In this document: positions 33,690 to 45,450 of the stretch, piece after piece
Position numbering within the stretch: the stretch's first letter is position 1
How the letters are laid out: every line of letters begins with the position of its first letter
Origin: Amoebidium appalachense
Lineage: Eukaryota; Ichthyosporea
DNA length: 64,000 nt
NCBI GenBank assembly: GCA_963693365.1
Contig: CAVNZM010000003.1
Location: 5,456,001-5,520,000, forward strand
Direction of reading: 5' to 3'
Translations under genes and position numbers: made by a program
The notes under the pieces: model-generated
Databases searched by the model: none
Seen by the model: only the letters and a program-made list of their open reading frames with translations
Told to the model about the DNA's origin: nothing

Positions 33690-34204
33690 AGACAAGAAGG
33701 TTTTCAGTTGTGTGTTGGGTCACAAAAACTGTAGAGGGAGATAGGTCAGACTGCGTAGAAGCTGCTATGTGAACTTAGGGTGTGCCTATCCACTCTTGGG
33801 CCATCGGGAAATGTTGTGGATATGATCCCACCGAAGACTCCATAACACCGCAGTCTTTACCTTATTGGGGGAATAATCAATGGTTTCGAGATATCTGCCA
33901 ACCCGAATATTCTTTCAATTGAACGCGTGTGTATGCGCGCGCGCGCGTGTGTGTGTGTGTAGGGGGGGGGGGGGGGGGGGTCAAGTGCACGCTCATTCAC
34001 GTGCATGATCTTTCATAGTAAGACCACAAACACAAACAAGAACCCTGGTAACGAATACAGAAGCATACACTCGTACAGAAGGGGAGAGAGCAAGGCATGT
34101 GTGTGTGTGTGTAGTAGGTGTGTGTCTTGGGTGAGTAAATGTGTGCACTGAGAGTGGGGGAGACAGATGCGCGCGCGCGCGTGTGTGTGTGTGTGTGTGT
34201 TTTG
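33690..34204. other. Flank with G run and (GT)n target tract
   Basis: It has alternating GCGCGCG(TG)n at 33,937-33,960, G20 at 33,962-33,980, and a second (GC)n(GT)n at 34,169-34,212 into which the large transposon appears inserted. No gene seen. Confidence 0.6.
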
Positions 34205-34212
34205 TGTGTGTG

Positions 34213-34227
34213 CATCAGCAATCTTGT
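34213..34227 (+). repeat. Left terminal inverted repeat, outer element
   Basis: CATCAGCAATCTTGT, identical to the reverse complement of 57,277-57,291. The first nine bases are shared with the nested element's terminus. Confidence 0.65.
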
Positions 34228-35040
34228 CGAATCCATCCATAAGCCATCTAAGACGTCAGCATCTAATCAAAGTCATCTACATCCCACCCTTTAACCCTAT
34301 CTACCCCATATCCCATCGAAAAGATGTCAGGATATTTTCGGACCATTTAAAGACGACTTTCAAGTTATCATAAAGATGTCTGGACATTTCCTGACATCTT
34401 TATATACATTTTTCCTGACATCGTTTTCTACACCTAAACCTAACCACTACCCATCCGTAACCCCACCCAATCCCCACCTTTTCTACCCCTAAAATATAGG
34501 TATTGTATGATCCTGCACATCAAGACCCTTTTATGTCATCTTTAAGGCCACTTTAAAGAGCTTAATTAAGAAATTAAGGCAACAAACAGACATCTAAACG
34601 ATATCGTTAAAGGGACATCATGTACATTACCTTATTGCAACGAGAGGTGATTTAGAGGTCTTCATGTTGACTTTTCAGCATCTAAAAGGGCACATAAGGA
34701 GAACTAAATGTTGCCTTTACAGTATCTCGGGGCATCGGAATCCTTATTTCACGATGCCTTTATGTCATCAAACGGATCTGTTGCCGACCATACAAAGATA
34801 CCTTTTGGATCACTCTACATGATCTTTATTTCATGCAGACCGATTCACGACATACACATGTCACCTTTATGTTTACTTTGTGACAACTTGTGCAGCATAA
34901 TAAGTCGACAAAACGATCACTACAAGCAATTTAATATGATCATTATACTGTATTCTAATCGTCCAAAAATCTATATTAAAGCATCATTTTGTGGCCCGGT
35001 TGATGCCAAGATGATGTCAGTTCCCCCCCAGTTCCCCCCC
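34228..35040. other. Left subterminal region of the outer element
   Basis: AT-rich sequence with repeated AAAGATGTC, GACATCTTT and GACATC words in both orientations and no coding signal. The style matches the right subterminal region and suggests transposase-binding arrays. Confidence 0.5.
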
Positions 35041-35121
35041 CCCCCCCCCCTCCCTTTCCCTTTCCTCCCCGTGGCTGCACAGTGAAGTGTCGTTGACCGT
35101 GCTGAACAATCTTTAATTTCT

Positions 35122-35185
35122 TATGACACGTCCCACTGGGACGTGTCTCCACTCTTTACATCTACGGGATGTCCCACTGGGACAC
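35122..35185. repeat. Palindromes GACACGTCCCA/TGGGACGTGTC
   Basis: A near-perfect 23-bp palindrome (arms GACACGTCCCA and TGGGACGTGTC) is followed about 30 bp later by a second one (GATGTCCCA/TGGGACACC). Related copies lie at 51,375-51,465 in the nested element. They sit just beyond the end of the six-exon gene. Confidence 0.8.
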
Positions 35186-35369
35186 CCCTCTACTGTCTCA
35201 ACTATTCAAAACATTAAAATTCAAGAAAAGAAACACTATAAATTTATGAGAAAAAAACAAACTAAACAAAGTAAACAAACTTGCAAAATAAAATCCAAAA
35301 TAATCCCCTACAAAAAAGGGGCAGTACATTTCTTGGGGGGAAGGGGGAGGGGGGGGGGGAGGTGGGGGG

Positions 35370-36558
35370 CTAAGGGGTGAATTTGGGCTTTTTGTGGGGG
35401 CTGGCATGACCCTGTTGGCGCCTTCTCTTCATCGCCGACCTGGTAAGGGGGGTCTCTCCCTCAGCCTCGTTGAACTCAGCCGGAGAGTCCTCACCTTGAA
35501 ACTCAGCCGCCTCCTCCTCCACCCCCTCCACCTGCTGCACGGCCTCGCTGTCACCCTCCGTGCCGCCCACAGCGACATCCTCGCCCTCCTTGCCGACCTT
35601 GGCCGCGTCCGTCTCGTTTTCACGTTGGTCCACCTTGGGGTCTGGCGCCACCTCCCCGGCCTCCCGCTCGGCTGTCACCATCTGGTCCTTCACGTAGTTG
35701 TCGTAGTTTGAGATGTACTGCAGGTAATGGCGGGCACAGAGTCAGATGCTTTACAGAAGTCAGTCTAGAAAACTTTTTCCAACTATGTGATTGTGTTGTT
35801 TGTGTTTTTTTTTTTTTTACGGGGGGGGGGGGGGGGTTTGCAGATGTGAACAAAGAAGTCTTTTATAAAACAGAACAGACTAAATGCTAACTAGCTCGAG
35901 TGTCGGCACGCTATAGTGTAGTAAGCCATAATCACACCATAAGGGGGGGGGGGGGGGGGGTAGGAATTATAAAGAACTTAGCGTAAGTCTCGTGAGCCAT
36001 GATGAAACACCCCACAGCTCAAGTGTCAGCATCCTATTGCCTAACCAAAAGGGGAGGGGGGGGGGGGGGGGGGGGGACCCACCAACTTGATGTTGCCTTC
36101 GGCCGCAGCACCGTCATAGTTGGGGTCGTCACATTCGAATTTCACGGGGGTCCACTTGTTGATGAGCTTGTGTTGGTTGGGGTCTCGCAGCGACACCTCG
36201 AAGCAGTTGACGACCAGCCGGAAGAATGCCCTGTGGTCTCTGGCGATATCCTGCCCAGTGCTTCTTTAGTGATCTGTTTTCAAAAGAGGTAAAGTTCGGA
36301 AGGAATACACATAAGGAAGAGAAGAGAAGAGACAGATAATGTTGTCGTCATATTGTCTTACTGACATCCAATGGATGTCATTAGGATCATATGACGACAA
36401 CATTATGGCCCTTCATGATGTAAGAATGTGACCGTAATTCTCTATGATGATGCTTAAAACTGTCTTTATTCTTGAAATATTCCAAGCATTTGCAGACCTA
36501 GGAATATGCATCAATTTTTTTTCGATTCGATTCGTGGAATGTTCATGGTGGAGGGGAG

Positions 36559-36593
<35 letters not shown>

Positions 36594-39090
36594 AGAAAGC
36601 GTTATGCAAGTAAATATATACGATGAAAGCAAGTTATTTGGGAAGTTAAACCGGTGATCAGAGGAGAACGTGGAAGGGTGAAAGGGAGTGTGTGTGTGTG
36701 TATGTGTGTGTACACACGTGTGTTGGTTGAAGAGCGAGTATGTGTGAGTGGGTGGTGGGCAGGAGGGAAGGGGGGGGGGGGGGGGGGGGGGGGTCCTTTG
36801 ATGTAGTCTAGACTCAGAATGTGTTGAAAGTGATTTGTTGGGGACATTACATACCAAGGCAGTCTTGTTGCCAAGGACAAGCCGCACAGCCTTCAATGAG
36901 ATGCTGCTGAACAGGCGGGAAAACGGCTGGTACCCGAACGGGTTGCCCGTTTCAGGGTCGACAGAGTACACGCGGCCGCACGGCTGGCCATTCAGCTTGA
37001 CCTCATCCAGGAGGGCCAGCCACAGCGCTGGTCGCTCATCGGCAGTTGGGGCGTAGGCGACCAGCTGTGAATGTGTGTTTGAATGCAGCAAAAGAAAGGA
37101 AACAGAAGCGAGTGGTGGTGAAGCAGGTGGCGGTGGCGTTGTGGGGGGGGGGGGGAGGAGGGGGGGGGGGGGGGGGTTAGTTAGTCCATGATTGTGTATT
37201 ACAGAAGACTGTCAATAAAATATTATATAAATACAATGAAAAGAAAGTATTATTACTACATTACTACTTGAAACAGCTACATATCTCCATCCCTGTACAA
37301 ATGACGTTAATGGCATACAAGTAGATTAGAACAAAACAGCTACATATCTCCATCCCTGTACAAATGACGTTAATGGCATACAAGTAGATTAGAACAAAAC
37401 AGCTACATATCTCCATCCCTGTACAAATGACGTTAATGGCATACAAGTAGATTAGAACAAAGTAACCTGTGTGCTAGGATGCGTGTGAGAAGAGTTAAGC
37501 CCATTGTCATAGAAGGAGTCCGTTGAGTACGGAGGCGGGGGACCGCGGGGGGGGGGGGGGGGGGGGGGGGGGGGAAATACATCGAGATTGGTCCCAGGTA
37601 CAACGTACCCAGTCCTCAGGAAGTTGCGGACGTGCTGGTGGACATTGGACTTGATGGAGGTGATGCCCGTGCGGATTTTGGAGATATACTTCTGTGCGGG
37701 ATCGCTACGCACACAGTTGCGGATGATGTGGACCCACTTGGCCACGGCCTCCTGATTCAGCTTCGCGCTTGACGTCTCGACTTTCTGAAGAACCTCAACG
37801 AACTTTCCAGCCAGGTCCCCATCGTGGGCGTTGTTGATCTGGGGTGACTCCAGCACAAGGTGCTGGTAGATGTTGTGGGTCTTGGAGGACTTTTCCACAT
37901 AGTCATTCTGACGGTGATGGAAAATGTTAGAAAACAAGAATGACGATGTGAATAAATCTTGATGGAGCTATAAATCCTCCATGCTGGAAACGTGCTGTAG
38001 CAGTTGCTTTGAAATGACCAAGTTTGAATAGTTCCTTCAGTTTATCCACTTAGACAGAATAAGGGTGTGGATGTAGTAAGGATGGGTTTAGTGCGGGTAG
38101 GGGGGATGAATGCATTAGGATCGGAGGTGGCAGCATGAGGTGGTGGGATGGCAACAATTCCTCCACAAGGATGAGCTTTGATCACAGAGATTGGTGGGGG
38201 GAGGGTTGTTTGAAACATAACTACTACAATAGGTAAGAGAAACAAAATCAAAACGAAACCAAGGGAGGGATAGGTTGCCTACCAGGAACTGGGTGGTCTC
38301 CTGAAAGGATAATGTCTCGGGGTGTTTCTTGGAGGGGGAGGGGGTTGGGCGACGGGAAGGGGTGGTAGGGGTGCGGCCCAGCCCAGGCGCAGATGGAGAC
38401 GGAGGCGGCTCTGGATCATCAAGCGCTGGCAGTCTCGCCTCCTTGCCCAGGAGGGCGCGCAACTGCTCCCTCATGGCGGCGCGACTGTAGGAGCGGATGA
38501 GCTTTCGCATCCTCTGGGAGGTGTAGGTTGGGTGCTTGCCCGACAACACCAGTGTGTAAAAAAGGACCTCGAGCTGATCCTCGCGGTTGTAGGGGCATTC
38601 ATCCTCGTCGTTGAAGTTGTTCTCGTCATCTTCCTGGACTTCTGTGACTGAAGAATAGTAGGACTAATGTTAGTACAATTGTTGGAATCGTAGAAAACTA
38701 ACAGAAGTGCGGAAACAGGGCAACCCTGGCAACAGATAGTATTTTCCGGCATGATCCAGATAACTATTGGAGGTCATCATATGACCCAAAACACCACCGA
38801 ATCCCCCCCCTTTCCCAACCATTTCTACACCAAAAATGATCTATCGTATGGATATCCCCATCAACATATCGTGGGTGAAGGCGGAGGTTTCAAAAACACA
38901 AAAGAACTAGTTGACGTGGACAGGCGAGTGGGGGGAGCGAGTAAACCACACTAGCAGCAGGTGTGTTTAGAAAGAGTGGAGTGGGTGAAGGGAGAGTATA
39001 TAAACGGAGGGGGAGGGGGGGGGGGGGGAGGGTTGAATGCAGTCAACAGAACAAAAGTACAAATACAACGGGGAGTGGGGGGGGGTGAGT

Positions 39091-39122
<32 letters not shown>

Positions 39123-40499
39123 TGACCAATAGCAACGGCTATGTTTTCCTGTGTAACTGACTGGAATCCCGCTATCATGTTCTCCACACTAGGCAAGAAG
39201 TGTTCCCGACACTCGCACGTGGGATACAGCGCAAGCTGGTCGATCCAGAGAAAAGTTGCGGTGTTCACTGCTAGCGCAATGTTCGGGCCAACCTGAAAGC
39301 CATAGTGAAGCGCTCCAGGTGTGGTTTGTACCAAGTCGCCGGCGCGCTGTACGACTATGACAGGTGCCAACCCTATGGATGCAAGGTAACGCGGAGACCG
39401 AGGGATATAATTTTTGTGCTGAAGTGGGTTTCTGCACGAGCCTGGCAATTCGTTGCGGGCCAGCTGTAAGAGCCGTTTGTACTGGGAGGGAGGGTGGATA
39501 AACCACACCTTAATGCCCCACAAAAGAAGGCTTGCTGAGGCCAGCGCGGCATCTTCAATGTGTGCACCAAACACTGTTAAACCCAAGACAGACAACTGCA
39601 CGTACAACATGGCAACATTGATTCCTGGCATTGTTTCCCCGAAATGATTTCTTCCCAACGGCGTGAAGTCACTGATTGCAGTTACATTGAAAACACGTTC
39701 GTCGAATATTTGATCACCATCCACCTCGACATCGGATGCATAGACACCACCAACACCTTCCAGGTTTTCCTCAAACAACTGCGCTATCTGCTCACTGCTC
39801 ATTTCACCCAAACCACTAACATCTTGAGGCAACGTTTGACACTTGGAAAGGTCCACGCTGACAGGCTCCCGGCTTATCTCGCACCATGACTCGGACACGC
39901 GAGTTACTGTTTGCCTACACGCTTGCTCTTTTATCTCTTTGGTCGAAAACTGTTCCATCGCATCACGAAAAGGAACAGGAGGTGCAAACCCCTCTAATAA
40001 ACAACAGCCCTCCCGTTTCTCTTCAGCACTGTGCAGGGCACGAAGTGCCTTTAAAGCCTTTTCCCTATTCATGAAAGACGAAGCGCAATGTTGTTTTTAT
40101 GTTTGAAGATTTTAAAAGTTTTTGATGTTACAGTGAGAAAGCCTAGGTGAAACTGACAACGAGCACACGCGTAACGACTATTTATGCAGCAGGGGGTGTA
40201 AAACACAAACACAACCCACCTTTCCTCTTCGGCTGCAGCATGGCGAGGGCGGCCGGGGCCGTAACTGAGGTGATGCCTTTGAGGAGAATACCGACTGACT
40301 GCCCAGTAGGGCTTTCAGCCTTGCTGGGATTCTCCCTGCCCCTACCCCCGGCCTTGCTATCCTTGCCGCCCTTGCCGCCCTTGCCGCCCTTGCTGGCGGC
40401 CACGGGCTCGCTGCAGTCCGAGTCGTCGAACGGCGTCTCAACCTTTTTGCGCTTGGGAAGCTTGGTCGTTGTGGCGCCCATTTTCGCGGTCTTTGGCAT
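35370..40499 (-). CDS. Six-exon cargo gene, unknown function (about 565 aa)
   Basis: Six minus-strand exons join in phase: 40499-40220, 38647-38283, 37907-37581, 37064-36855, 36250-36083 and 35717-35370. All have GT donors and AG acceptors and total 1,698 nt. The start is ATG 40,499 (MPKTAKMGATTTKLPKRKK). The N-terminus is basic with KGG repeats. The middle is helical (YTSQRMRKLIRSYSRAAMRE). A likely globular core spans exons 3-5 (KWVHIIRNCVRSDPAQKY, NGQPCGRVYSVDPETGNPFG, FFRLVVNCFEVSLRDPNQH). The C-terminus is acidic and ends in a basic KRRRQQGHASPHKKPKFTP that could be a nuclear signal. I recognise no family. Its place inside the transposon, divergent from the transposase, suggests a second element-encoded protein, perhaps DNA-binding. 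That role is inference. Confidence 0.7.
37268..37462. repeat. 63-bp tandem repeat, 3 copies, in an intron of the six-exon gene
   Basis: AAACAGCTACATATCTCCAT...GGCATACAAGTAGATTAGAAC is repeated at about 37,271, 37,334 and 37,397. The copies are almost identical. Confidence 0.9.
38951..40072 (-). CDS. JmjC-domain oxygenase-like protein, nested in an intron
   Basis: ORF from ATG 40,072 with an in-frame stop 27 bp upstream. The JmjC-type beta-barrel signature is recognisable: FGETMPGIN, then the iron-binding H-x-E in GAHIEDAALASASLLLWGIK, then IHPPSQYKRLLQLARN. The block PRYLASIGLAPVIVVQRAGD follows, with LVQTTPGALHYGFQVGPN and the final AVNTAT. This order matches histone-demethylase JmjC domains, Fe(II)/2-oxoglutarate enzymes. 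The third metal His would be the one in ALHYGF. The domain ends near 39,115 (VAIGQ). The ORF then runs through poly-C (poly-Pro) to a stop at 38,951, which may be intron or UTR, since a GTCAAAC donor-like motif sits at that point. The whole ORF lies in intron 1 of the six-exon gene, on the same strand. Confidence 0.65.
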
Positions 40500-41916
40500 G
40501 GTGGAGACGTGGAAGGCGTAAGCGCGAGACAGAGCGATGACGATATGTGGTCATATGGACCACAAAGATGTGTTATGTGGGGTTTCTGTTGCAGTTCCGG
40601 TTGGGAAATGGATTGCAATCGTATGCCCATGAAAACATTTTAATTGGTTGATCATCGCATAAGCTGAAGCCAATCAAACGCGTAACCCAATCACAGACGG
40701 CGAAAACATATGATATGTTTTCCCCCCACACCACCTGCAATTTGCTGAGGTTGGACCCTGGTCATCAAGACTTCTTGGCCATAAAATGACAATACAATTA
40801 CAGCAAAACATTCTGCAGAAACCCGATATTCTCACATTTAAAGTGTTTATAAAAAGCCTTAGTTTCAAGTAGAGGCATTTTTTTTCTTGCTTTGTGTCGA
40901 CGACATCTTTTATCCGCTTGAAATTTGTCAGCACCCATAATTCTACTATTACAGTACGTTGTATGTGGGGATCACCATCCGTCTTTCCTGTTTTAACTCG
41001 CGCTGAGGCAGAAGTTATAAGAAGCAGACGGGGAAAACTCAGCATAAGAGATCAATGAAATGAACATAAATATTAAATTACCAGACAATTTACAGTGCAA
41101 ATTTTCTAGTAATTTCTACGTCCATTACGAAAGAAAATAACCAACTTTTGACTTGCACCTGTTTTCCCTGCCGCGCTCAGGTATGTGGGTCTATCGGAGG
41201 GAAGGTGTGGACCTGACATTGAGCTTATCGAGTCAGTGGCCGCAGGGAGAAGAGAATTAATATATATATTGGAATATTAATAGTTGAACTCTTCTGCATT
41301 TTTTATTGTTTTTTTGTATTTTTTACACTGTCCACATTTATTGACACTTATATAAGGACCGAACGATTAGGTAGGCTATGCCAGTGGATTCCCATGTTTA
41401 CGAAGTGCGCGCGCTGCCTAGAGTGGCCACATGTATGCATGACAGATCACCAATGATATTTGCAACGCACGCAAACCAAACAACATCCAGGTCGTTGAAA
41501 TCTCCACGGTTGTTCTAATAACACATTCAGCTTTATATTTACTTTTAAGTTTGTTATTTTTTATGTCAATGTATATATGGGCATGCGCACCTAGTAGCAT
41601 AGTGTTGGACGAAGCAACGCAGCATGATAGAGTTTATGCCATAGCAGACCAATCGCCGCATTGGAACTATCCGAGTATGATAAATGTCCAATCACCACGA
41701 TTAGGATTATTGGACATCTTCATGTTGTAGGAAACACCACCCGGGGGTCAACGCGGACTCCACGACATCAGGCAAGGGACATCATGATCAACACAACCCA
41801 TCCACATCCCAGCTGGACGCACACGAGAGATCTATCTGTACTATAAAATATATATGTATATACACTGTTTTGATAAACTTTGTGTATGCACGTGATGTGC
41901 GGTAAAGCGCGTCAAA
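40500..41916. promoter_or_regulatory. Divergent intergenic region with CCAAT boxes
   Basis: It lies between the start codons of the six-exon gene (-) and the transposase gene (+). It contains CCAATCAAACG (40,671), CCCAATCACAG (40,686), reverse ATTGG (40,640), CCAATCGCCG (41,649) and CCAATCACCA (41,688). An AT-rich TATAAAATATATA lies at about 41,840, some 75 bp before the transposase ATG. No gene is seen in it. Confidence 0.45.
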
Positions 41917-42489
41917 ATGCCGGGTCCTATACCATGCCCATTATGCCAAGATACGTTTCGAAACCGTGCCGGTATGGTTAGCCACCTTGTTCATAGGCAT
42001 AGGTATACAAAAGCAGAAATCGATCGTGCGAACGAAGAGAGCGAGGACAGGCTGACACGTGGCCTGCGTGCGGCACGGTCCGAGAACCTGGCGCCTGAGT
42101 CAGAGAACGATCCTATGGACACTAGTGGAGAAGAAAACGAGGAGGATGCCAGGGAGCCGGACGAACCAGAGGGGGCGGCACATGGGGAGCTCGAGGACTC
42201 GGAAATGGAAGATCCCCACGCGCACCACAATCATATCCCATTCCCAGGCTGCACACACCACCTCACTTTCCTTAGGGACGGGGAGGAGTATCATGCCCTA
42301 AAGGAAAAACTGTTGAAGAGACAGCAGATGCAGCTTGTGGTGGAGGCCGGTAGCGATTCCAATTTAGGGAAATTACGGGGGGTTCCTGAGGGGCAGAAGG
42401 CATACATTCAAAAAGTCAGTGCACTCACGGAGGAGCTACGGAAAGACCCATACTACCCGTTCGCGAGCAAACCCGAGGTAAGCTGAACA

Positions 42490-42615
42490 AGGCGCTCCCC
42501 CCCCCCCCCCTCCAACCCCCCCCCCCCCCCGGATCCGAGCCCCCCCCCCCCCCCCTCACACACACACACACACACACACACCTCCATCCCCCCCCCCCCC
42601 CCCCCCCCCCCTGCC
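42490..42615 (+). repeat. Poly-C and (CA)n in transposase intron 1
   Basis: Several C runs of 13-24 with a (CA)n tract, beginning 18 bp after the 5' splice site. Confidence 0.85.
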
Positions 42616-43749
42616 CCTCCCTACCGTGACTGTACCATGAAAACCCGCATATGAAACCCGCAAGGTATTATGCGTGTGAACCACACTGAAAGCTAGAGCG
42701 ATGCACCGTGACATGCACATTTTGACATCCATGTGCTCTCCCCTTGTTTACACTGTCTGTACATGTGCAGGCTGATTTGGCCGAGTTCTTCCACGAGAAC
42801 AAGACCTCGAATGCAGCCGCTGACCGCCTCCTGGGGATCATGGGAGAGCACGCCAGTGACATCCCCAACCCTCTTCCCAAGAAGGTCAAGCACATTCATG
42901 ACAAGATAGACAATCTACTCCCCGGCCTGGTAAGCTGTTTTACATTTGCATGCCAACCGCGCGCACGGTCGTGGGTAGATCGGGTAGATCTTGATCCGCT
43001 CAGGCTATACTATAAAAGTAATGTTTAAGCTGTCTAGCCATTCGTCGATCTACTAGATCAGATCCATTTAGGTATGTCATTGGCGAATCTATACAATTAT
43101 CTAACCTCCACATTCCAATTAGATCCACGCAGGAACTTCAACGCCTAAAACTTTGTGCCTGCGTACGATCTTCCCGGTTTCTGCACATGCCTAATTTAAA
43201 AATCGAACCTAACACAATATGCACACAGGAATTCTCGCGCTTGAGCGTGGATCTTGACATGCACGGTGTGAAACCCCTCGACGTCATGTATAGGGACATT
43301 GGAGACTGCATCCAACGCGTGCTCCTTCATCCCTCTCTAGGCCGCGAGGGCGGCATCACCTACAAAACGGAATTCCCAGTGGACGGGCTTGGGCGCCGGG
43401 TGTACAAGGACAACATGGATGGAGACTGGGCATTGAGGGAAGAATTGCAAATACCGGTCGGGGGCACTCTTATGTCTCTGATCATATACTCAGATCAGAC
43501 ACAACTGACGCAGTTTGCCGGCAAAAAGGCGTATCCGGTGTACGTGTCGTTGGGGAACATCAACAAGGACGTGAGGTCTGGCGATTGGTGCAGGTATGTT
43601 AAGCAACTCAGATCCCCAACGTTGTACTGGCGTGTTACTATGCATGCACCGTGCATGTACTATAAATGAAGCAATAACATCCCCATGTATACCTCCGGGA
43701 TGGAGATACTCATGATCACGCGTGCGCATGCATAGCGCGCAGCTGTGAC

Positions 43750-43829
43750 CGGGGGGAGAGGGGAAGGGGGGGGGGGGGGGGGGGGGGGGGAGCGGCGGAG
43801 AGGGGACAGGGGGGCCCCCACGGGGGGGG

Positions 43830-43901
<72 letters not shown>

Positions 43902-43935
43902 CCCCCCCCCAGAGGGGGGGGGGGAGGGAAGGGGG
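43750..43935 (+). repeat. G-run, (CA)n, C-run, G-run compound repeat
   Basis: G about 24, GC-rich linker, (CA) about 36 units, C10, then G-rich sequence up to the border of the nested element. Confidence 0.9.
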
Positions 43936-43950
43936 GCGAACGGACATGGT

Positions 43951-43984
43951 CATCAGCAAACTTCATCCGGCATCCGAAACCCAT
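43951..43984 (+). repeat. Left 34-bp inverted repeat, nested element
   Basis: Starts CATCAGCAAACTTCATCCGG and ends CATCCGAAACCCAT. Exact inverted match to 52,574-52,607. Confidence 0.9.
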
Positions 43985-45450
43985 CTTATATATCATTTTG
44001 ATATATGGCATACCAAACCCCACCCTAAATACGTCAAAAAGAGCCTGACAAGATATCATAGAATTCCCGGATAGAACCCATCAGATCCCTATCAATGATA
44101 TCTTTGATAGGGTTCGGATTGGTTATGGTATGGCGCATATCCGAAACCCATCCTTTGCTGATATCCTTACGATATCCTTACGATATCATAGAAAACCACG
44201 ATGGTTTTGGTTTTTGACCGAAAATCTCAAAATTTCCTCATAGCATTATGATATCCATATGCTATCCTAGTGATATGTATGTTAGCAAGGTCATAATAGC
44301 TCTTTTGGATATGTTTCACATACGTTTAGGATATTGGTGCCCCAAACGATATCTGTTAGATGTCTTTGTTATAGCCTACAGATATCCCTCATTATAGAAT
44401 ATCTTAATCCCATCCAATACGCATTACATGACGATATCTACCTGATGTCGTGGGACAATACAAATTGATATCCACGTGATATCTGATGGATAACATGTAT
44501 GCTTATAAATTGAATATAATACAGATGTTGTTTTGATATCGTCTGGACATCGTTGTGATGTACCTACAACCATTTTTTTGATATCGTTATGCGCCCATGG
44601 GGGTAATCCAGAAGATACCCTTGTACACAACCAGTAGGCATGTTGAAGACATCCTTTTGATATCCTTTCGGATATCCCTTTGTCCACAGGCCCAAGATAT
44701 GATATCTAATTCATATCATTGTACAGGTCGTAAGGATATGTACCAAATATATCTAAATAAAGACTTGTGATATATGTGATTGGTATGTGTAAGATGCCCC
44801 TATGTACATCAATGTGATATGCTGTAACTTATCATTTGAATATCCCGCTCTGTCTAAAACGGCAGCATTGTGGGTATCCTTTTGATATTCTTTTTGATAT
44901 CCCTTTTATATTCAATATGTTATCTGTTTTTGGTCCTACATCTCAAACATATCACAACTGCCTCTTTGCAGGCCCAAGCTACGATATCTAATTCATATCT
45001 TTGTACACGTCGTAAGGATATGTACCTGATATATCTAAATAAAGACTAGTGAGTTGTGTGATTGATATCGGTAAGATGTCGCTATGTACATCAATGTGAT
45101 ATGCTGTAACCTATCATTTGAATATCCTAATCTGTCCAGAGCAGTAGTCCACGAGGTATCATCTACATATCTTTTAGAGGCCCTTAGATTATCATTGCGA
45201 TATCCGCATAGGGATATATTTATATATCGAATTCATAAGTATATGATACATAAGCTTGCCATCCCAGTGATATCTAAGCGGCAGTATTGTGGATATTAGA
45301 AAGATATCAGAAGAACATCCGTGCAGTAGAAGGTCAGTGTCTTTTGTAAGTACATCAATGTGATATCTAAACGGCAGCATTGTGGATATTAGAAAGATAT
45401 CAGAAGAACAATCGAAAAATCCTTTAGATGTCTATTAGATGTCCGATGAG
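43985..45450. repeat. Left subterminal GATATC-rich region
   Basis: The palindromic word GATATC or one-base variants (GATATG, AATATC, GATGTC) appear every 20-40 bp. A block around 44,690-44,860 recurs at 44,975-45,135 (GCCCAAG...ACGATATCTAATTCATATC...GTCGTAAGGATATGTACC). A shorter duplication lies at 45,280-45,400 (GGCAGYATTGTGGATATTAG). Confidence 0.8.

Noticed and set aside
38951-39115. Poly-proline C-terminus of the JmjC protein
   Set aside because: It is translated from C runs after a donor-like GTCAAAC. More likely intron or untranslated sequence than protein.
38951-40072. TET/JBP family instead of JmjC
   Set aside because: TET/JBP proteins are known partners of KDZ elements, but the HxE context, the PRYLASIGL block and the TTPGALHYGF block fit JmjC better.
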